Shown here: positions 1 through 8,498 of the stretch, piece by piece
Position numbering within the stretch: the first letter of the stretch is position 1
Layout of the letters: each line of letters starts with the position of its first letter
NCBI GenBank assembly: GCA_030674155.1
Contig: CM060334.1
Span: forward strand, 19,671,842 to 19,681,841
Reading direction: 5' to 3'
Source of the DNA: Stramonita haemastoma
Taxonomy: Eukaryota > Mollusca > Gastropoda > Neogastropoda > Muricidae
Length of the DNA stretch: 10,000 nt
Program-made: the position numbers and the translations under genes
The notes under the pieces: generated by a model
Told to the model about the DNA's origin: nothing
The model's database searches: none
The model's input: only the letters and a program-made list of their open reading frames with translations

Positions 1-110
1 ACTGCACAGGAGTTCAGTAACCTTTTGTGCCGAGTCACTGTCTGTCCATCTTTGTGTCTGTGTCTGTGTTTCTGCTGCCATCCATGTGTAGATGTGCTGT
101 GCATGCATGA

Positions 111-145
111 GTGCGTGCGTGCGTGCGTGTGTGTGTGTGTGTGTG
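111..145. repeat. (TGCG)n/(GT)n microsatellite
   Basis: A short run of GTGC/TGCG units passes directly into about ten GT dinucleotides. It is the first of several alternating purine-pyrimidine tracts in the first 360 bases. Nothing suggests coding. Confidence 0.9.
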
Positions 146-171
146 GATTGTTGAGTGTGAGTCATAGCTTC

Positions 172-173
<2 letters not shown>

Positions 174-218
<45 letters not shown>
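174..218. repeat. (GA)n microsatellite
   Basis: About 22 perfect GA units, purine strand on +. It is a homopurine mirror repeat, a sequence type able to form triplex (H-DNA). Confidence 0.95.
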
Positions 219-221
<3 letters not shown>

Positions 222-235
222 GTATGTGTGTGGGG

Positions 236-252
236 CCGCGCGCGCGTGTATA
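236..252. other. Short CG-alternating tract (Z-DNA-prone)
   Basis: An alternating C/G run passes into GTGTATAT. Strict purine-pyrimidine alternation rich in CG steps is the classic Z-forming pattern. The call rests on sequence pattern only. Confidence 0.5.
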
Positions 253-274
253 TTTGTGCCTGCTTTTGTGTGTG

Positions 275-275
<1 letters not shown>

Positions 276-354
<79 letters not shown>
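276..354. repeat. (TG)n microsatellite, about 39 units
   Basis: An uninterrupted TG array of 79 bases. The open frame across it encodes only alternating Cys-Val and is an artefact of the repeat. Confidence 0.97.
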
Positions 355-357
<3 letters not shown>

Positions 358-415
358 GGTTTTTCAGTTAGATTGCATTGTACTGAATTGTATGGTAAGC
401 TACTTTCAGCCTCTT

Positions 416-628
416 CAGATTTCTCTCCCTTGTTGCTCTCCCCGGGGAATTTCGGCATAAGTGCAGAACCATCCACTTTTTTATGGTCTTGTCTGTATGC
501 ATATTTGTTTCCCTATGGAGGTGTTTTTCCTGCTCGTTTTTGCCAGGGTCCGCACTTTTTTGACTTGGGTTCTTTAATGTGTGCTGAATGCATGTTATAT
601 CATGGGACCGCAATTTATCGTTCATCCC
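416..628 (-). mobile_element. Diverged SINE copy, type B, 5'-truncated
   Basis: This segment aligns by eye along its whole length with 6833-7069, in the same orientation. Shared blocks, in order, are CAGATTTCTCT, TCCCCGGGGA, AAGTGCAG, CTGTATGCA followed by ATTTGTTT and CCCTAT, GGxTTCTTT, and a terminal block of the form CAxGGGACCxCxxTTTATCG followed by TCATCC. On the minus strand the conserved core comes first and the tail side lies at the left. The tRNA-related head with A and B boxes is absent, so the copy is 5'-truncated. It is much more diverged than the type-A copies, which suggests an older insertion. Type-B assignment to a mollusc SINE family is from memory. Confidence 0.72.
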
Positions 629-644
629 TAAAATGTTCTACCAA

Positions 645-705
645 TCATAATAATTAATAAATACATGATTTGTATAGCGCATATCTGAAACAATCAACGC
701 TTGAA
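645..705. repeat. Possible dispersed-repeat fragment with TATAGCGC motif
   Basis: An AT-rich lead (ATAATAATTAATAAATA) is followed by GATTTGTATAGCGCATATCT. From memory, a (TAA)n lead followed by a TATAGCGC-type motif is common in dispersed repeats of marine invertebrates. There is no second copy in this window, so the call is weak. Confidence 0.25.
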
Positions 706-1378
706 AGGTTCTGTGAGGATGATTTCTGGTTAATTTTCCCTCCCATCGTTTATCAATGGAGTTGTTTTGCCTTAGTACTGCTGTTTCGTATTGTAGATGG
801 CTTAGTTTTGTTGGCTAACTTTAGGTTTAGCACATTAAAGGTTTCCACCTACATAAAGTTACCATGTAGAACAATCCATGTAAGACAAAAGAGGCAAACA
901 ATGCAAGGTATTGGTTTAAAAAAACGACAGTCTGTCTCATGATAATTATTATCTCATCCAGTCGTAAGGGTGCCGCCTGAACAAAGAAGACTTTTAAGTA
1001 CGAGTTTCTTTGTCTGTTTGTTAAGTTGGAAAAGACTGTTTCCTAAATGAACAGAGGGTGTGCTCTTAACAAAGTCGGAACGACAAGAATATATATATAT
1101 TTTTTTTATTGACACAGCAGAAGCCACCAAGGAAGCGCATAGCTCACCACTCCCATCCTCTTCACTATCAGACACCCACCCCCATCACCTCGCCCCCCCT
1201 CCGCCCCCTTATTGTTTTACTGACAACTTTAGTGCCACCCAGAATCACTCACCTACCCTGAACACACTTTTTCCATTTGGTTTTAATCCCTGAATGGGTG
1301 TGCGGTGTATGAAGGATAGAGTACCGGACCACAGCTGACACCACAATCAGACAAATGTCTCCCTAGACGATTCCAATA

Positions 1379-1399
1379 CCCCCCCCCCCCCTACCCCCC
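1379..1399. repeat. C13-TA-C6 run
   Basis: Thirteen C are followed by TA and six C. The minus strand therefore carries two long G-runs two bases apart, a potential G-quadruplex. Confidence 0.8.
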
Positions 1400-1660
1400 T
1401 TCCACACCTTTTGCTGGTATCGTGCCCCGTGTTTTGCTGGATGAATAATTCACCGAGTTGTATCGAGGCTAAAGCATCATGACAGAAGGCTGTTCGAGCC
1501 ATTTCAGAGCTATGAATGATTATTGAATGAACATCGTTTGTGACATATGTTTCTAGCGGAATAAACTGTAGGAAATAAAAATTTCACACTTCCATCACGA
1601 GTAAAAGACTGAACAACTTGATTTCGCATGTACTGTAGTTTTGTCTTTGCATGTTAATAA

Positions 1661-1733
1661 TGATGGTGATACTTTTAGGTGTTAGTGTTGGTGGTGATAG
1701 TAGTTGTAATGGTGGTGGTGATGATAGTGTTTT
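1661..1733. repeat. Imperfect GAT/GGT trinucleotide repeat
   Basis: Decayed units of GAT, GGT and AGT (for example GGTGGTGATAGTAG and GGTGGTGGTGATGATAG) recur in a rough three-base rhythm. It resembles the decayed GAT/ATC sequence at 5151-5370 and looks like an old trinucleotide expansion. Confidence 0.6.
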
Positions 1734-2270
1734 ACTTTTCTTTCTTTCTTGTAAGGCCCTTGATTTGAGTGGTATTAATGGCAAAAACCTGTTCTTACAT
1801 TTAAAATAAGGTGACATTTTAAGCATTTCAAAATATAAACTATTCAGCATTTCAGTATACTTTTTATGAAAGCCAGTTTTGTTGCAGAAAAGTTGCGAAA
1901 TGAAAACTTGCAGTGCATTGTATCGCCATACAATAGACAGTATTGGCTTATCGCGCCATATTTGAGAGAGTTGTATGATGTTGTTTGCGGAGGCTTTTGA
2001 AAAGAAATATGATCTGTGTGGGCAAAATTCACAACAGAATCAACCCCCTTCCTCTCCCCAAGCAGACACAGATGCTGGAAGCCTGATTTTTTTTTTTCAA
2101 AGTTTAAGGTGGCATTTCTCTGCTGTTGAGGTGAATTTATTGTTTTGTTCATTTAACTCAGGTTAATTAAACTAGAGTGAAGTTGCACAAGTTCTGAATG
2201 ATTATGATTCGGCTAGGTTGGCACACTAAACTAGAATTGTACGCTGCGCATTAATCATTTAAAGTTTATC

Positions 2271-2293
2271 ATTGATTGATTGATTGATTGATT
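2271..2293. repeat. (ATTG)n microsatellite
   Basis: Five perfect ATTG units plus a partial unit. Confidence 0.9.
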
Positions 2294-2495
2294 CACTCTT
2301 TTATTTTATATTCCAGCTGATATTGAAGACTATGGTAGGGTTGACAAGGCATAAACAAAGAACTATACCGACGTAAAAGAAAAAATCAGGTAATTTAGGG
2401 TGATCACATATGAAAACGTTGAAGGAAAAAACTTGAAAAGACAAGACATACATGACGTACAACCATACCTTGTAGAAAAAAACCCTAGAGTCTTC

Positions 2496-2819
2496 ATTTA
2501 TTTATTTATTTATTCTTTTATATCGAGGATAACAGAATAAGCAATCGTGTGCTTTTTTTCATCCGGTCCCCGTGTGTATGCAGTTTTGTAAATATTGTCA
2601 TCTGTTCTCACCGGCACACGATGGCCTACTCTTACGAAAAGCGAAACAGGATTTAACGTGTGCGCAAGATGTTCTGCGTGCGTTCGCACACGGGGCCTCG
2701 GTTTAAAGTCTCATCCGAAGGACTTTTGGGGAGAGTGGAGTCAGCACTGATGTTAACTCCAGGAAGAAAATTTTCTCGACCGGACTCGAACCCGGGTCTT
2801 CAAATTGCCAGCGCGTCTA
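2496..2819 (-). mobile_element. tRNA-derived SINE, type A, lacking its 5' end
   Basis: Read on the minus strand, this runs from a tRNA-like B box (minus strand of 2782-2792, GGTTCGAGTCC) through the SINE body to a tail of ATTT/AAAT units at 2496-2514. It matches the forward copy from about 4104 to 4415 at roughly nine bases in ten by eye. The 5' part with the A box is missing beyond about 2819, so the copy is probably dead for internal pol III transcription. I could not find a convincing target-site duplication. The open frame through the element on the + strand is an artefact. Confidence 0.88.
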
Positions 2820-2982
2820 AATCATATGTTGTATTTTTTACCCTTCTTTGTGTATCACGGTTGTTTTTTTTTCACTTTTTAACTGTATGTTTGTCTCTCT
2901 ATCATTTTCTTGTCTCAGTTTCTGTCTGCCTGCATCTGTCTGCGTCTGTCTCCCTCTCTCTGTATCTCTCTCTTTGTCCATA

Positions 2983-3072
2983 GAATCAGAATCAGAATCA
3001 GAAAACTTTATTGCCATTAAGTCAGAACGAGACTTATTTGACACCAAACGTAAACGTATTTAACATTCTTAA
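2983..3072 (-). mobile_element. 3' end of a dispersed repeat with hexanucleotide tail
   Basis: On the + strand, three GAATCA units (2983-3000) lead into AAAACTTTATTGCC. On the minus strand this is an AATAAA-type signal (3007-3012) followed by a (TGATTC)n tail, as expected for the 3' end of a retroelement with a short tandem tail. From memory, a very similar sequence is dispersed in gastropod genomes. The other end is not defined. No coding sequence is visible. Confidence 0.5.
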
Positions 3073-3201
3073 ATGCTTGTCTGTCTGTATGCGTGTCTGT
3101 CTGTGTCTCTGCCTCTGTGTCTGTCTTTCTGTCTTTCTGTCTTTCTGTCTGTCTGTCTGTCTGTCTGTCTCTCCCTCCCTCCTTTCCTCCCTCCCCCCAT
3201 T

Positions 3202-3287
<86 letters not shown>

Positions 3288-3303
3288 CCCTCTCTCTCCT
3301 TTG
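3073..3303. repeat. Compound (TCTG)n / (CT)n microsatellite
   Basis: Imperfect CTGT and CTTT units run from about 3076 to 3170. A CT/CCT-rich bridge follows, then (CT)n from 3201 to 3285 with one phase break at 3220-3221, ending in C6. Looser CT-rich sequence precedes it at 2885-2980. The frames here encode Ser-Leu or Arg-Glu repeats and are not genes. Confidence 0.95.
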
Positions 3304-3674
3304 TCCGTCTTTTCAACCCCTACTCTCTCTAGGCAGTGGCAGTAATCTATCCGACAAAAACATACTTTCACCCTTCTGTGATAAATCGGATACCCTGATT
3401 TTGTATATATCACACTGACACCAATGGAGAGCAGATGAACCCTCGATAGTGCGGTAGTGTCCTATTTTTTTTGGTCATCGGTACGATGGAAAAGGTGATG
3501 GTGTAGTGGTTTGGTATTATAAGGGAAATCTGATCACATGTGCACACAATATAGCTCTTTATCAGTAGAGCTTTATTTTTTTTGGAATTTAGAGAGATAA
3601 TTTTTATTTGCGTAATCTTCACTTTTTAAAGGCTACAGATAAGCATTCACATACCTTTTTTTTTTATATCCGGC

Positions 3675-3678
<4 letters not shown>
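3304..3678. other. Gene-free unique sequence
   Basis: An AT-rich spacer with several short T-runs. I see no coding potential, repeat copy or regulatory element in it. Confidence 0.55.
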
Positions 3679-3757
<79 letters not shown>

Positions 3758-3764
3758 GGGGGGG
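3679..3764. repeat. (GA)n microsatellite ending in G12
   Basis: GA units run from 3679 to 3751 with one slip near 3705 (GAGGAG). A single T is followed by twelve G at 3753-3764. Both parts are purine-rich on the + strand. Confidence 0.95.
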
Positions 3765-3898
3765 AACAAAAATATGTACTGCATTTAAGTGAAATTCCCA
3801 CCAGGGGTCTCAAAACATAGTTCTCATAAAGTCAAAGGGAAAAAATGATGCGGTGACAATGGGTGTGAAACAAATATGCCAAATGGTGTGAGGTTCTC

Positions 3899-3978
3899 TG
3901 TGTCTGTCTGTCTATCTTTCTGTCTGTCCATCTGTCTGTCTGTCCATCTGTCTGTCTCTGTCTCTGTCTCTGTCTCTG

Positions 3979-4064
<86 letters not shown>
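3899..4064. repeat. Compound (TCTG)n-(TCTCTG)n-(CT)n array
   Basis: Imperfect TCTG units come first, then a regular hexanucleotide TCTCTG block from about 3953 to 3998, then pure (CT)n. The array abuts the 5' target-site copy of the SINE at 4073. The order of blocks resembles the array at 4498-4706. Confidence 0.95.
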
Positions 4065-4071
<7 letters not shown>

Positions 4072-4072
4072 G
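4065..4072. repeat. 5' target-site duplication of the forward SINE
   Basis: TCTTTCTG here is repeated exactly at 4429-4436, directly after the SINE tail. An eight-base duplication is within the usual range for LINE-driven insertion. The low-complexity context makes the exact length uncertain by a base or two. Confidence 0.75.
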
Positions 4073-4428
4073 GGGGACGGATAGCCTAGTGGTCAGAACA
4101 TTGCGCTGGCAATCTGACGACCCAGGTTCGACTCCGGTAGAGGAGATTTTTCTCCTGGAGTTAACATCAGTGCTGACTCCACTCTCCGAAAAGTCCTTCG
4201 GATGAGACTTTAAACCGAGGCCCCGTATGCGAACGCACGCAGAACATCTTGCGCACTCGTTAAATCCTGTTCCGCTTTTCGTAAGAGTAGGCAATCGTGT
4301 GCCGGTGGGAACAGATGACAATATTTACAAAAACTGCATACACACGGGGACTGGATGTAAAAAAGCACAAGAGTGCTTATTCCATTATCCTCGATATAAA
4401 AGAATAAATTAAATCAATTCAAATCAAA
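4073..4428 (+). mobile_element. Near-complete tRNA-derived SINE, type A
   Basis: The element has a tRNA-like head (about 4073-4145), then a body holding the core TTCGGATGAGAC...AAACCGAGG (4197-4220). It ends in an AT-rich tail of AAATTAAATCAATTC-type units. The head has a good A box (TAGCCTAGTGG, 4082-4092) and B box (GGTTCGACTCC, 4125-4135), spaced 43 bases start to start as in a tRNA. The position corresponding to the anticodon reads GGC, but the arm pairs poorly, so this is a retroposon and not a tRNA gene. Matching eight-base target duplications flank it. The SINE depends on a LINE for mobility, and no intact LINE is present. Confidence 0.9.
4082..4135 (+). promoter_or_regulatory. Internal pol III promoter (A and B boxes) of SINE
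   Basis: TAGCCTAGTGG fits the A-box pattern TRGYNNARNGG, and GGTTCGACTCC fits the B box GGTTCGANTCC exactly. Spacing is tRNA-like. Both boxes look intact, so this copy could in principle still recruit TFIIIC. Transcription cannot be judged from sequence. Confidence 0.8.
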
Positions 4429-4497
4429 TCTTTCTGTGTGTGTCTCTCTCTATCAGTCTCAGAATAAGAATTTTTGTGTGTTTTTTCTATGTAACTC
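4429..4497 (+). repeat. SINE 3' flank, copy 1 of a duplicated segment
   Basis: Starts with the target copy TCTTTCTG, then TGTGTGTCTCTCTC, then a non-repetitive block (CTATCAGTCTCAGAATA ... TTTTTTCTATGTAACTC, 4450-4497). The same block recurs at 4721-4767. Confidence 0.85.
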
Positions 4498-4767
<270 letters not shown>

Positions 4768-4952
4768 CGGCTTTTTGGAGTCCATCTCTTCCTCTGATTA
4801 CTTTTCTTATTGTTATTGCTCATAATCTGCAAGATACTACTATCACCACAAATATAACAGCTATGCTGTCGTCACAAAATTTCTGTATCCCCTCGTAGTT
4901 CTGTTGGGCCGTTCATCGTCATCACCATCATCATACCCTCCCTCCTTTCCCT

Positions 4953-4983
<31 letters not shown>

Positions 4984-5060
4984 ACCACCACCACCACCAC
5001 CACCACCACCACCACCACCACCACCCACCACCACCACCACCACCACCACCACCACCACCA
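4953..5060. repeat. (CCG)n/(CCA)n trinucleotide microsatellite
   Basis: Mixed CCA and CCG units (4953-4983) lead into a long CCA run with one slip near 5024. Frames across it read poly-Pro, poly-Thr, poly-His or, on the other strand, poly-Gly, poly-Val and poly-Trp. All of these are repeat artefacts. Confidence 0.95.
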
Positions 5061-5150
5061 TGTCTTCATCTAGAGTCTCTTCTTGGTTTTCGTCGTTCAC
5101 CCGATTACCTGGCTATTTTTTTCCTTTGATGTTGACAGGGATGAAAACTC

Positions 5151-5370
5151 TCATGATGATGTTGATGGTGATGGTGGTGGTAATCTTAATGAAATTAGCA
5201 GCGCTGACGATAATGATCATCTCGTTATCATGGATATTTCGTACAAATTGTTGTCTTCATTGCTGTTGCCATTGGCATTGTCGGTTTCGTCGTTGTCATT
5301 ATTATGACAATCATCATCATCGTTGTCTTGATAATCATTCTCGTTATCATCATCGTCATTTTCATCCTAA
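5151..5370. repeat. Decayed GAT then ATC trinucleotide sequence
   Basis: GATGATG/GATGGTGATGGTGG units at 5154-5180 are followed by mixed sequence, then ATCATCATCATCGTTGTC-type units at 5309-5370. The strand sense of the repeat flips inside the segment, so the two ends are partly complementary. Confidence 0.65.
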
Positions 5371-5569
5371 TCATCAAACCCCATCTGAACAAACATGTAC
5401 TAGGGCAATGCTCACAAGCACGTGAGGTTGTGTCCTGCTCTGTCAGAATCGCGAACTACTTTAATCTTTTAAAGTTTTCTGTCCCTCCCCGTTGTGTCCA
5501 TTTCTTTTTTTCATTTTCGTTATTTTCAGCAGCGTTTCTAGCCCATGTTTTGACTGTTTGCTCGCCCCA

Positions 5570-5692
5570 CAACATCCCCCACCCCCCACTCTCTTTTCCT
5601 TCTCAGGTCTCCGCCCCCACCTCCTCCGCTTTTTTCCCCCTTCTCCCATCCCTCCTTTCCCCCTCCCTCCTCCCCCCTCCCTCCCGCAATCG
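5570..5692. repeat. Polypyrimidine, C-rich tract
   Basis: Almost all C and T with many runs of three to six C, densest at 5631-5692. The minus strand is correspondingly rich in G-runs and could form quadruplexes. No gene is attached to it that I can see. Confidence 0.75.
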
Positions 5693-5843
5693 TTCTTTGC
5701 TGTTTACTGGCAATCCATCATCTGACGGGTTACTGGTTCGCCCATCTTTTATTTTCTTAGCTCTGAGTTTTGTTTATTGCTTTTTTCCCCTCCCCTCTTT
5801 CTTTCTTTGTATTGTCCTGGGTTGTTTGTGTGTACATTGTTTC

Positions 5844-5860
5844 TTTTTTTTTTTTTTTTT
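5844..5860. repeat. T17 homopolymer
   Basis: Seventeen T inside a longer T-rich stretch (5765-5975). No retroelement sequence is recognisable next to it, so I do not call it a poly(A) tail. Confidence 0.85.
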
Positions 5861-5990
5861 ACTTTTTGGTTTCTTCTCTTTTTTATGTCTGTATTTGTTT
5901 CAGTTTCAAAAAAGTATTTGCTTTTTGTTTTTCTGTCTTTGCTTTGCATATTAATTTTTCTTTTCGCTACGATTTTTTTTTATTGACAGC

Positions 5991-6210
<220 letters not shown>

Positions 6211-6800
6211 ACGTAGAGAGAGAATGCTTTCGGTCAATTCTTTTCATTCAGTTAGTCTTTTCTTTCCGGTTTAAAGCCGTCTGAAGCTGGAGCCCCATGA
6301 ACGCATTGAAGGCAGAGATATTCAGTCTGCAAAATAAAGATTTAAAAGCTGATTCCATGAAGTACCTATATCCCTGAAACCTAAATTCCTGACTGGACAG
6401 CCAGAACAGCTTGCAAAGCAGCGCAAACGGGAAATACCGTTTCAGCTCAGCTGCACTGCACCTACTCTTTTCAAACACGAATTAAATTTTATCCCCCCTC
6501 GAAATTTTTATTAAAACCATTTGAGATGGTCAAGCACACCCACCAAAACATAAAACAAAAGAAAAAAAAATGGAAGCAGTTACTTTTTGCCACAGCCCTG
6601 TTTTGGCAAAATGCTCCTGGACTATAGGGAAAGGGGCTTGTGGTTAAGTTGGGAGGGAGGGGAAGGTTACGTTTGTCATGGTCTGTAATAAGTGAGCCAT
6701 ATATCTTTAAGTATCAAGGTAAGTGGGAGACAGATGGCTAGTATGGTGTTTCGTATGCCCGTATTGTACAGGAGGGCCCAAAGTATGTATATATATATTT
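6211..6800. other. Gene-free stretch with one unassigned minus-strand frame
   Basis: Mostly unique sequence. The minus-strand frame at 6248-6478 (about 76 codons, no ATG at its start, Phe-rich) is the most protein-like non-repeat frame here. It has no recognised domain and no clear splice sites. An AT repeat at 6786-6798 precedes the tail of the type-B SINE. Confidence 0.4.
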
Positions 6801-7069
6801 TTTTTTGTATTTTGTATCACTTTATGTCACAGCAGATTTCTCTGCGTGAAATTCGGGCTGTCCCCGGGGAGAGCGCGTCACCACAAGTGCAGCGCCTACC
6901 CATTTTTTTCCTGTATGCAACTATTTGTTTTCCCTATCAGAGTGCCTTTTTTGTACAGAACCCCCTTGTTGCCCTGGATTCTTTTACATGCGCTAAATAG
7001 TGATGTGTAACACACGGGACCTCGGTTTATCGTCTCATCCGAAAGGCTAGCGCCCAGACCACCACTCAT
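6801..7069 (-). mobile_element. SINE copy, type B, 5'-truncated
   Basis: On the minus strand the element starts near 7069, passes the core (minus strand of 7011-7044, CGGATGAGACGATAAACCGA in part), continues through the body to CAGATTTCTCT (6833-6843) and ends in a tail of TACAAAA-type units (6801-6820). The tRNA-like head that would lie to the right of 7069 is missing, so there is no A or B box. The body matches the older copy at 416-628. Family assignment to a mollusc SINE is from memory. Confidence 0.78.
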
Positions 7070-7517
7070 GAAAGCGGTATATGCTGAGAAACATGCTGTC
7101 ACTATCACTTACAAGTTTTTGCCAATGTCCTTGCATTAGCCACTGGACTGTCCGACATAGTGAGTTATCAGTATAACAGCTCTGTCTTGCCGATGACGGC
7201 CGGTGGACCTCGGGAGTCCTCGGAAAGTTATTGATTTTGACCTCCGAACAAAGAGACTTATTATTGGTTTAAAATTTCTAGTTTGCATCCGGAAAATGTC
7301 TGCGTGCTCCTAGAATGACGTCAAAATATAGGTCAAAGTTCTCAGATTTCGCAAACAAAGGCTTTTTGTGATCGTTTTGATTGCTGTATGAATGAATTTT
7401 TTTCTGTTAGCGGAGAGGGGAACATTTTTTTCAATGGCAGATCGGCGGAAAACTTTTTTTTTGTTTTCCGAAGTACTGATGGCGGAATTCCGACGAAAGT
7501 GGAGAAATCCCATGCCT
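7070..7517. other. Gene-free unique sequence
   Basis: No coding potential is visible. It contains a palindromic TGACGTCA at 7316-7323 and several G/C-richer segments near 7190-7225. Nothing here could be tied to a gene or a second repeat copy. Confidence 0.5.
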
Positions 7518-7640
<123 letters not shown>

Positions 7641-7699
7641 ACAAATCATACTGTTTGTACAGCTGTCTACAGTTCATGTTTTCTTAGCTTTTCTTTTTA

Positions 7700-8120
7700 G
7701 TGGCGCTCCACCACGAAATGAGTCGCTTAGCACATTACCTAATTTTGCGCTAGGAGCCTTTAAAGGCAGGTGGGGGTCAAGTTGTCAATTTTGAGATTTT
7801 GATTGATTATTAAACTAGATCTGTTTATTTACCTTATAATGAAATATCAAGGCATAATTTTTATTCCTTTTGCTTTTAAACGTGTTTTGAAAATACCAAA
7901 GCACTCATTCTGACAACCTGTTACTAAAATAAACTTGCCGTTTCTCATGTTGTCCCATCCTGCAGTCTATCATTTCAATTTGTAATAATGTTGCACAGAA
8001 TTGTACGATTTTCAATCTGTTTTTTTGTATTTGATACCACTTTATTGCACATTAATAACATGTCAATAACTTAAAATTGACCTCAGGTGCACTCCGTCTC
8101 ATTATGTGGTGGAGCGTCAC
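7700..8120. mobile_element. Candidate 421-bp MITE with 26-bp TIRs
   Basis: The left end (7700-7725) and the reverse complement of the right end (8095-8120) agree at 22 of 26 positions. They share CGCTCCACCAC and AATGAG. Both ends are flanked by TA (7698-7699 and 8121-8122), as expected for a TA target-site duplication. The interior is AT-rich and has no coding frame, which fits a non-autonomous element. TA flanks suggest a Tc1/mariner-type transposase in trans, but other superfamilies are possible and I do not recognise the terminal sequence. Confidence 0.68.
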
Positions 8121-8209
8121 TAATTTGTCTTCTTCATGTTCGTTTTTTCCAGCTGCCCCCATTTTCTGTATTGTGTTTCTCTATCTCTCCTTTCCTCTTT
8201 TTTATTTTA

Positions 8210-8353
8210 AGACCAAGGAAGAGATAGGAGGACAAAATCAGCGAATGTACAGGCCTAGAACTCAACAAAACTTTGAGAAAGGCAGAACAGAGAGAGGGAT
8301 GGAGGGAACTGGTTGTCAAGTCTTCATGGGTGCCCCCACGGTCGCCAGACTAA
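8210..8353 (+). pseudogene. C-terminal fragment of non-LTR retrotransposon ORF2
   Basis: Frame starting at 8210 reads RPRKR, an in-frame TAG at 8225-8227, then EDKISEC, TGLELNKTLRKAEQRE, GWRELVVKSS and WVPPRSPD before TAA at 8351-8353. From memory this matches the conserved tail of LINE endonuclease/reverse-transcriptase proteins common in molluscs, cnidarians and arthropods (pattern RKRWEDNIKEWTGLE). By that pattern the TAG replaces a Trp (TGG to TAG). Everything upstream (endonuclease, RT) is absent, so this is a dead 5'-truncated insertion. The exact clade is not resolved. An overlapping + frame through the same bases is not the real one. Confidence 0.8.
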
Positions 8354-8358
8354 GGCAC

Positions 8359-8384
8359 AGATAGATAGATAAATAGATAGATAT
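8359..8384 (+). repeat. (AGAT)n tail of the LINE fragment
   Basis: About six AGAT/AAAT units begin five bases after the LINE stop codon. Short tandem tails directly after ORF2 are typical of several non-LTR clades, so this is best read as the element's 3' tail. Confidence 0.8.
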
Positions 8385-8498
8385 TCTTAGTTATTACTTA
8401 CTTGTAAGCTATGTGCATTAAATATTGATATTTCAGTTGTAGATTATATCGCTTTGATTTTAAAGAGCGTACTTGTCGTACACTTTTTTAATAACCTT

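Larger units (their letters stand above)
706..2495. other. Gene-free, mostly unique AT-rich DNA
   Basis: No open frame here has protein-like composition, splice context or a recognisable motif. The longest frames are about 100 codons or less and look like chance. The stretch holds a short AT repeat with a T-run (about 1088-1108), a C-run (1379-1399), imperfect trinucleotide sequence (1661-1733), another T-run near 2088-2097 and (ATTG)n at 2271-2293. I see no core promoter or other regulatory signal. Confidence 0.6.

Noticed and set aside
2660..2983. 107-codon frame starting inside the minus-strand SINE
   Set aside because: About half of it is the SINE read antisense, and the rest is CT-rich sequence.
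4073..4145. A genuine tRNA gene
   Set aside because: The A and B boxes are good, but the anticodon arm pairs poorly, there is no closing acceptor stem at the expected place, and the sequence continues into a SINE body and tail with target duplications.
4904..5425. 173-codon frame with poly-Pro and poly-Thr
   Set aside because: It translates the CCG/CCA microsatellite and the decayed GAT/ATC sequence. There is no unique domain on either side.
5580..5610. 3' splice-site-like CCTTCTCAG at the end of a pyrimidine tract
   Set aside because: The whole region is pyrimidine-rich, so an acceptor-like match is unsurprising. The sequence downstream has no exon-like frame.
5304..5954. 216-codon frame, the longest in the window
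   Set aside because: It runs through ATC repeats, a polypyrimidine tract and T-runs. The product is Ile-, Pro-, Ser- and Phe-rich as expected from base composition, with no recognisable domain.
7316..7323. Perfect CRE palindrome TGACGTCA
   Set aside because: An eight-base match is expected by chance fairly often at this scale. No promoter or gene lies next to it.
8020..8060. Similarity of ACTTTATTGC-CATTAA near 8038 to 3005-3020, suggesting a shared element
   Set aside because: Only about 15 bases agree and the flanks differ. It is too short to support a second copy.
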